This document shows positions 22,816 through 24,552 of a stretch of 24,552 nucleotides of DNA, in pieces. Under the pieces are notes generated by a model that was not told the origin of the DNA, made no database searches, and saw only the letters and a list, made by a program, of their open reading frames with translations. Every line of letters begins with the position of its first letter. Position 1 is the stretch's first letter. The DNA comes from DATCRE01 sp964235605 (GTDB taxonomy: Bacteria > Bacteroidota > Bacteroidia > Cytophagales > Cyclobacteriaceae). The DNA lies in assembly GCA_964235605.1 (NCBI GenBank), contig CAXSCR010000065.1, positions 1-24,552 of the forward strand, read 5' to 3'. Both the position numbers and the translations under genes were made by a program.

Positions 22816-23167
22816 CGGACCTCACCAAGAGCCATGGCATAGAATTTTTTGCTAAGAAGGTAGTACTTTATGTTATTTCCTATCCATAAAGCGTGAATAA
22901 ATCCTCAAAACTTAATGTGACATATCGACTGGGCGAGTGATGTGTTGTCACACACCTCTTCAAATTTATAAATGTCAATTTTTTCTAACAAAGTGAATTT
23001 CCCCTCAACTAGCCTCGAAGCGTACAAAATGAAATATCTCAACGGTTTGCACACGTTACCAAAATGATCTTAAAAGAAAATTTATAGTAACTGCTCATGG
23101 TTGTGGCATGGATTTTATAAACCTACCAGTACAAATAAAGAATGCGTTGGTTTCAATTAAAATCTTT
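22816..23167. other. Intergenic stretch after endonuclease III
   Basis: No gene or strong terminator seen. A weak hairpin around tgtgt-tgtc-acaca (about 22941-22954) is the only structure. An ATG at 23108 is in frame with the next gene but would bury its signal peptide. Confidence 0.45.
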
Positions 23168-23635
23168 ATGAAAAAATCTATATCAATTTTATTATTAGTG
23201 GCATTCATGATGGCACCTATAATAGGGTCCTTCACAAAGGGAATTAACTATACCGTTCATGTTAACCCGTATAAAAATTTCAAAAAGGAAAAAAGTTTCA
23301 TTTTGAAAACGCTAACCATCTATAATCCATCAATACATCAATGCGATTCTACTCCTTTAATAACAGCAAGTAATAGAAAAATTAACGTAAATAAACTTTA
23401 CAATAAAGAGTTACGGTGGATAGCGCTTTCAAGAAATTTATTAAAGCGTTGGAAGGGTGAATTCAGGTATGGTGATACTGTTTTGGTATCATCAGGCGAC
23501 AAGTCAATAGATGGTTTATGGATAATACATGACACGCTAAATAAAAAGTACAGAGATAGAGGAGATCTTTTATTTGATAGCAGAATAAGAAAGTTAGGAA
23601 AATGGAGAAATGTAAAAATTGCTAAACCTGCATAA
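23168..23635 (+). CDS. Secreted 3D-domain (double-psi beta-barrel) protein
   Basis: A 155-residue exported protein. The leader MKKSISILLLVAFMMAPIIGS is a signal peptide. The mature part has the 3D-domain signature: LTIYNP...QCDSTPLITASNRKI, then LRWIALSRNLL, FRYGDTVLV, GLWIIHDTLN and DLLFDSRIRKLGKW. The three family Asp positions are represented in the D-T-x-L, GD and HDT/DLLFD blocks. Related domains occur in lytic transglycosylase-like cell-wall proteins (MltA, Rpf-linked, RlpA-like), but small stand-alone versions in Bacteroidota have no established role that I know. I chose ATG 23168 for the signal peptide; ATG 23108 would add 20 residues. It converges with the transporter pseudogene, which ends six bases away. 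Confidence 0.78.
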   Translation: MKKSISILLLVAFMMAPIIGSFTKGINYTVHVNPYKNFKKEKSFILKTLTIYNPSIHQCDSTPLITASNRKINVNKLYNKELRWIALSRNLLKRWKGEFRYGDTVLVSSGDKSIDGLWIIHDTLNKKYRDRGDLLFDSRIRKLGKWRNVKIAKPA

Positions 23636-23641
23636 AACGAA

Positions 23642-24552
23642 TCAAGCAGTCTTTACTGACTGTACCTTTTTTAAGGTGTGATAATTAAAAAGGATAAGTG
23701 CAACAAATATGATAGCATACCCAACAAGCTGTGTTAAGCTTACACTCTCCTTGTACCACAAAAATGCAATGGTATAATTTATTATGGATTTATATACATT
23801 AAAATACCAATGGTAGCAGAATTGATTCTATTCAAGGCATATAAATTTAAGAACAATGGAAAGACCGTAAATACAACCGCTATAACAAGTATAATGCTGT
23901 AAAAATCTAGATCGGTTGGCACAGCGTGAATTAGATAACCATATAATATATTCAGTATTATAAAAGCAAAAAGAACCTGAATACCCAACACAATCATTCT
24001 ATCAAATCCCTGATTTTTTTTTTGTGATATAAGATAGAAGGCATACGTAAAAGCAGTAAGTACACTGTATCCCAATTCGAGCAAAGAGTTAATACCCATT
24101 AGCATACAACTAAGTGTACACAACCCAACCGCGAGCCATTGAATCTTACTCATCTTCTCTTTTAAAATCAACGTGCCCAAAACGGCTGTGACTACAGGGC
24201 AAATCAAATATGAGAATGAAGCTGTTTTAATGTTAATGTTATTGACAATGTAAATGAAGGTAAGCCAATTTACCGTGAGTAACGCGCCACCCAGTAAGGT
24301 TAACATTATTACAAAATTTCGCTTTTTCTTGGTTAGGGATTTAAGATGGATTAAATCTTTTTGCATATCAGCTCTTTTAAAACCAAAAACTATGATCAAT
24401 AAAATAACAGCTGAAAAAAGGATTCTGAAATAAAGAATCTCGCCAGACGCATAAAGTTGAAGCTCTCTTAATATTACAGGAAAAAAACCCCATATAGCAG
24501 CGGTTCAGCGACAAAAAAAGAATAGTTGATAGTGTTTGATTATGAGCGGGTT
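23642..24552 (-). pseudogene. RarD/EamA-family transporter gene disrupted by frameshifts
   Basis: Encodes a ten-helix drug/metabolite-superfamily permease of the RarD type (ILYFRILFS, NWLTFIYIVNN, YLICPVVTAVLGTLILKEK, LQWLAV-like KIQWLAVGL, ATIGILMYINP). The main frame stops at TAA 23784-23782 straight after MYINP. Reading one base out of phase resumes the family C-terminus: IINYTIAFLWYKESVSL ... VGYAIIFVALILFNYHTL, ending at TGA 23644-23642. At the N-terminus an in-frame TGA at about 24508-24506 interrupts the first helix just before TAAIWGFFPVILRE. A T7 homopolymer is beside it, and two compensating single-base changes would restore the helix. The total span, about 300 codons, is the normal family length. 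No ATG is present at the expected start. The position at the window edge makes sequencing or assembly errors as likely as true decay. Confidence 0.75.

Overview
The window (24,552 bp, AT-rich, no rRNA or tRNA seen) looks like a chromosome or contig piece of a Bacteroidota bacterium, probably from the Cytophagia/Sphingobacteriia/Chitinophagia side. Supporting signs are a type IX secretion C-terminal sorting domain on a giant glycosidase, a propeller-type hybrid histidine kinase, a 7TMR-DISM sensor, a TonB-dependent receptor, a NamZ/DUF1343 protein, weak A-rich ribosome binding sites, and the short 'tccc(g/t)gagggac' intergenic repeats familiar from this phylum. I cannot name a genus.

Left third (1-9.8 kb): a glycan-related block. 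A GH38 alpha-mannosidase runs off the left edge on the minus strand. Upstream of it on the same strand is a 7TMR-DISM membrane sensor whose cytoplasmic output is a coiled coil followed by the zinc ribbon and helix-turn-helix normally found at the N-terminus of IS1595-family transposases. Divergent from the sensor, across an 855-bp palindrome-containing gap, is a 1909-residue secreted enzyme: GH5, CBM6, three Big_2, ricin lectin, three Big_2, GH30, ricin lectin, T9SS signal. GH5 plus GH30 with lectins suggests beta-glucan (perhaps fungal wall) degradation. There is no SusC/SusD pair, so this is not a classical PUL.

Middle (9.8-16.8 kb): a 1.1-kb gene-free stretch with diverged repeats and an alternating inverted repeat leads into a 1385-residue sensor hybrid histidine kinase (periplasmic propellers, Y_Y_Y, HisKA, HATPase, two receiver domains, no DNA-binding domain). 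A 1.7-kb gene-free region follows. It is crowded with hairpins and inverted/direct copies of at least three intergenic repeat families, one of which has a shorter relative before the kinase.

Right third (16.8-24.5 kb): a TonB-dependent receptor with a clear terminator; an FtsX/LolE-like permease divergent from a NamZ-type exo-N-acetylmuramidase; a heptanucleotide tandem repeat just before an endonuclease III with a degenerate iron-sulfur loop; a small secreted 3D-domain protein; and, converging on it, a RarD/EamA transporter gene broken by several frameshifts at the right edge.

The most unusual item is the sensor at 1221-3137: a candidate membrane-bound, one-protein signalling system that has taken over a transposase DNA-binding module. 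Whether it controls the neighbouring glycosidases is inference.
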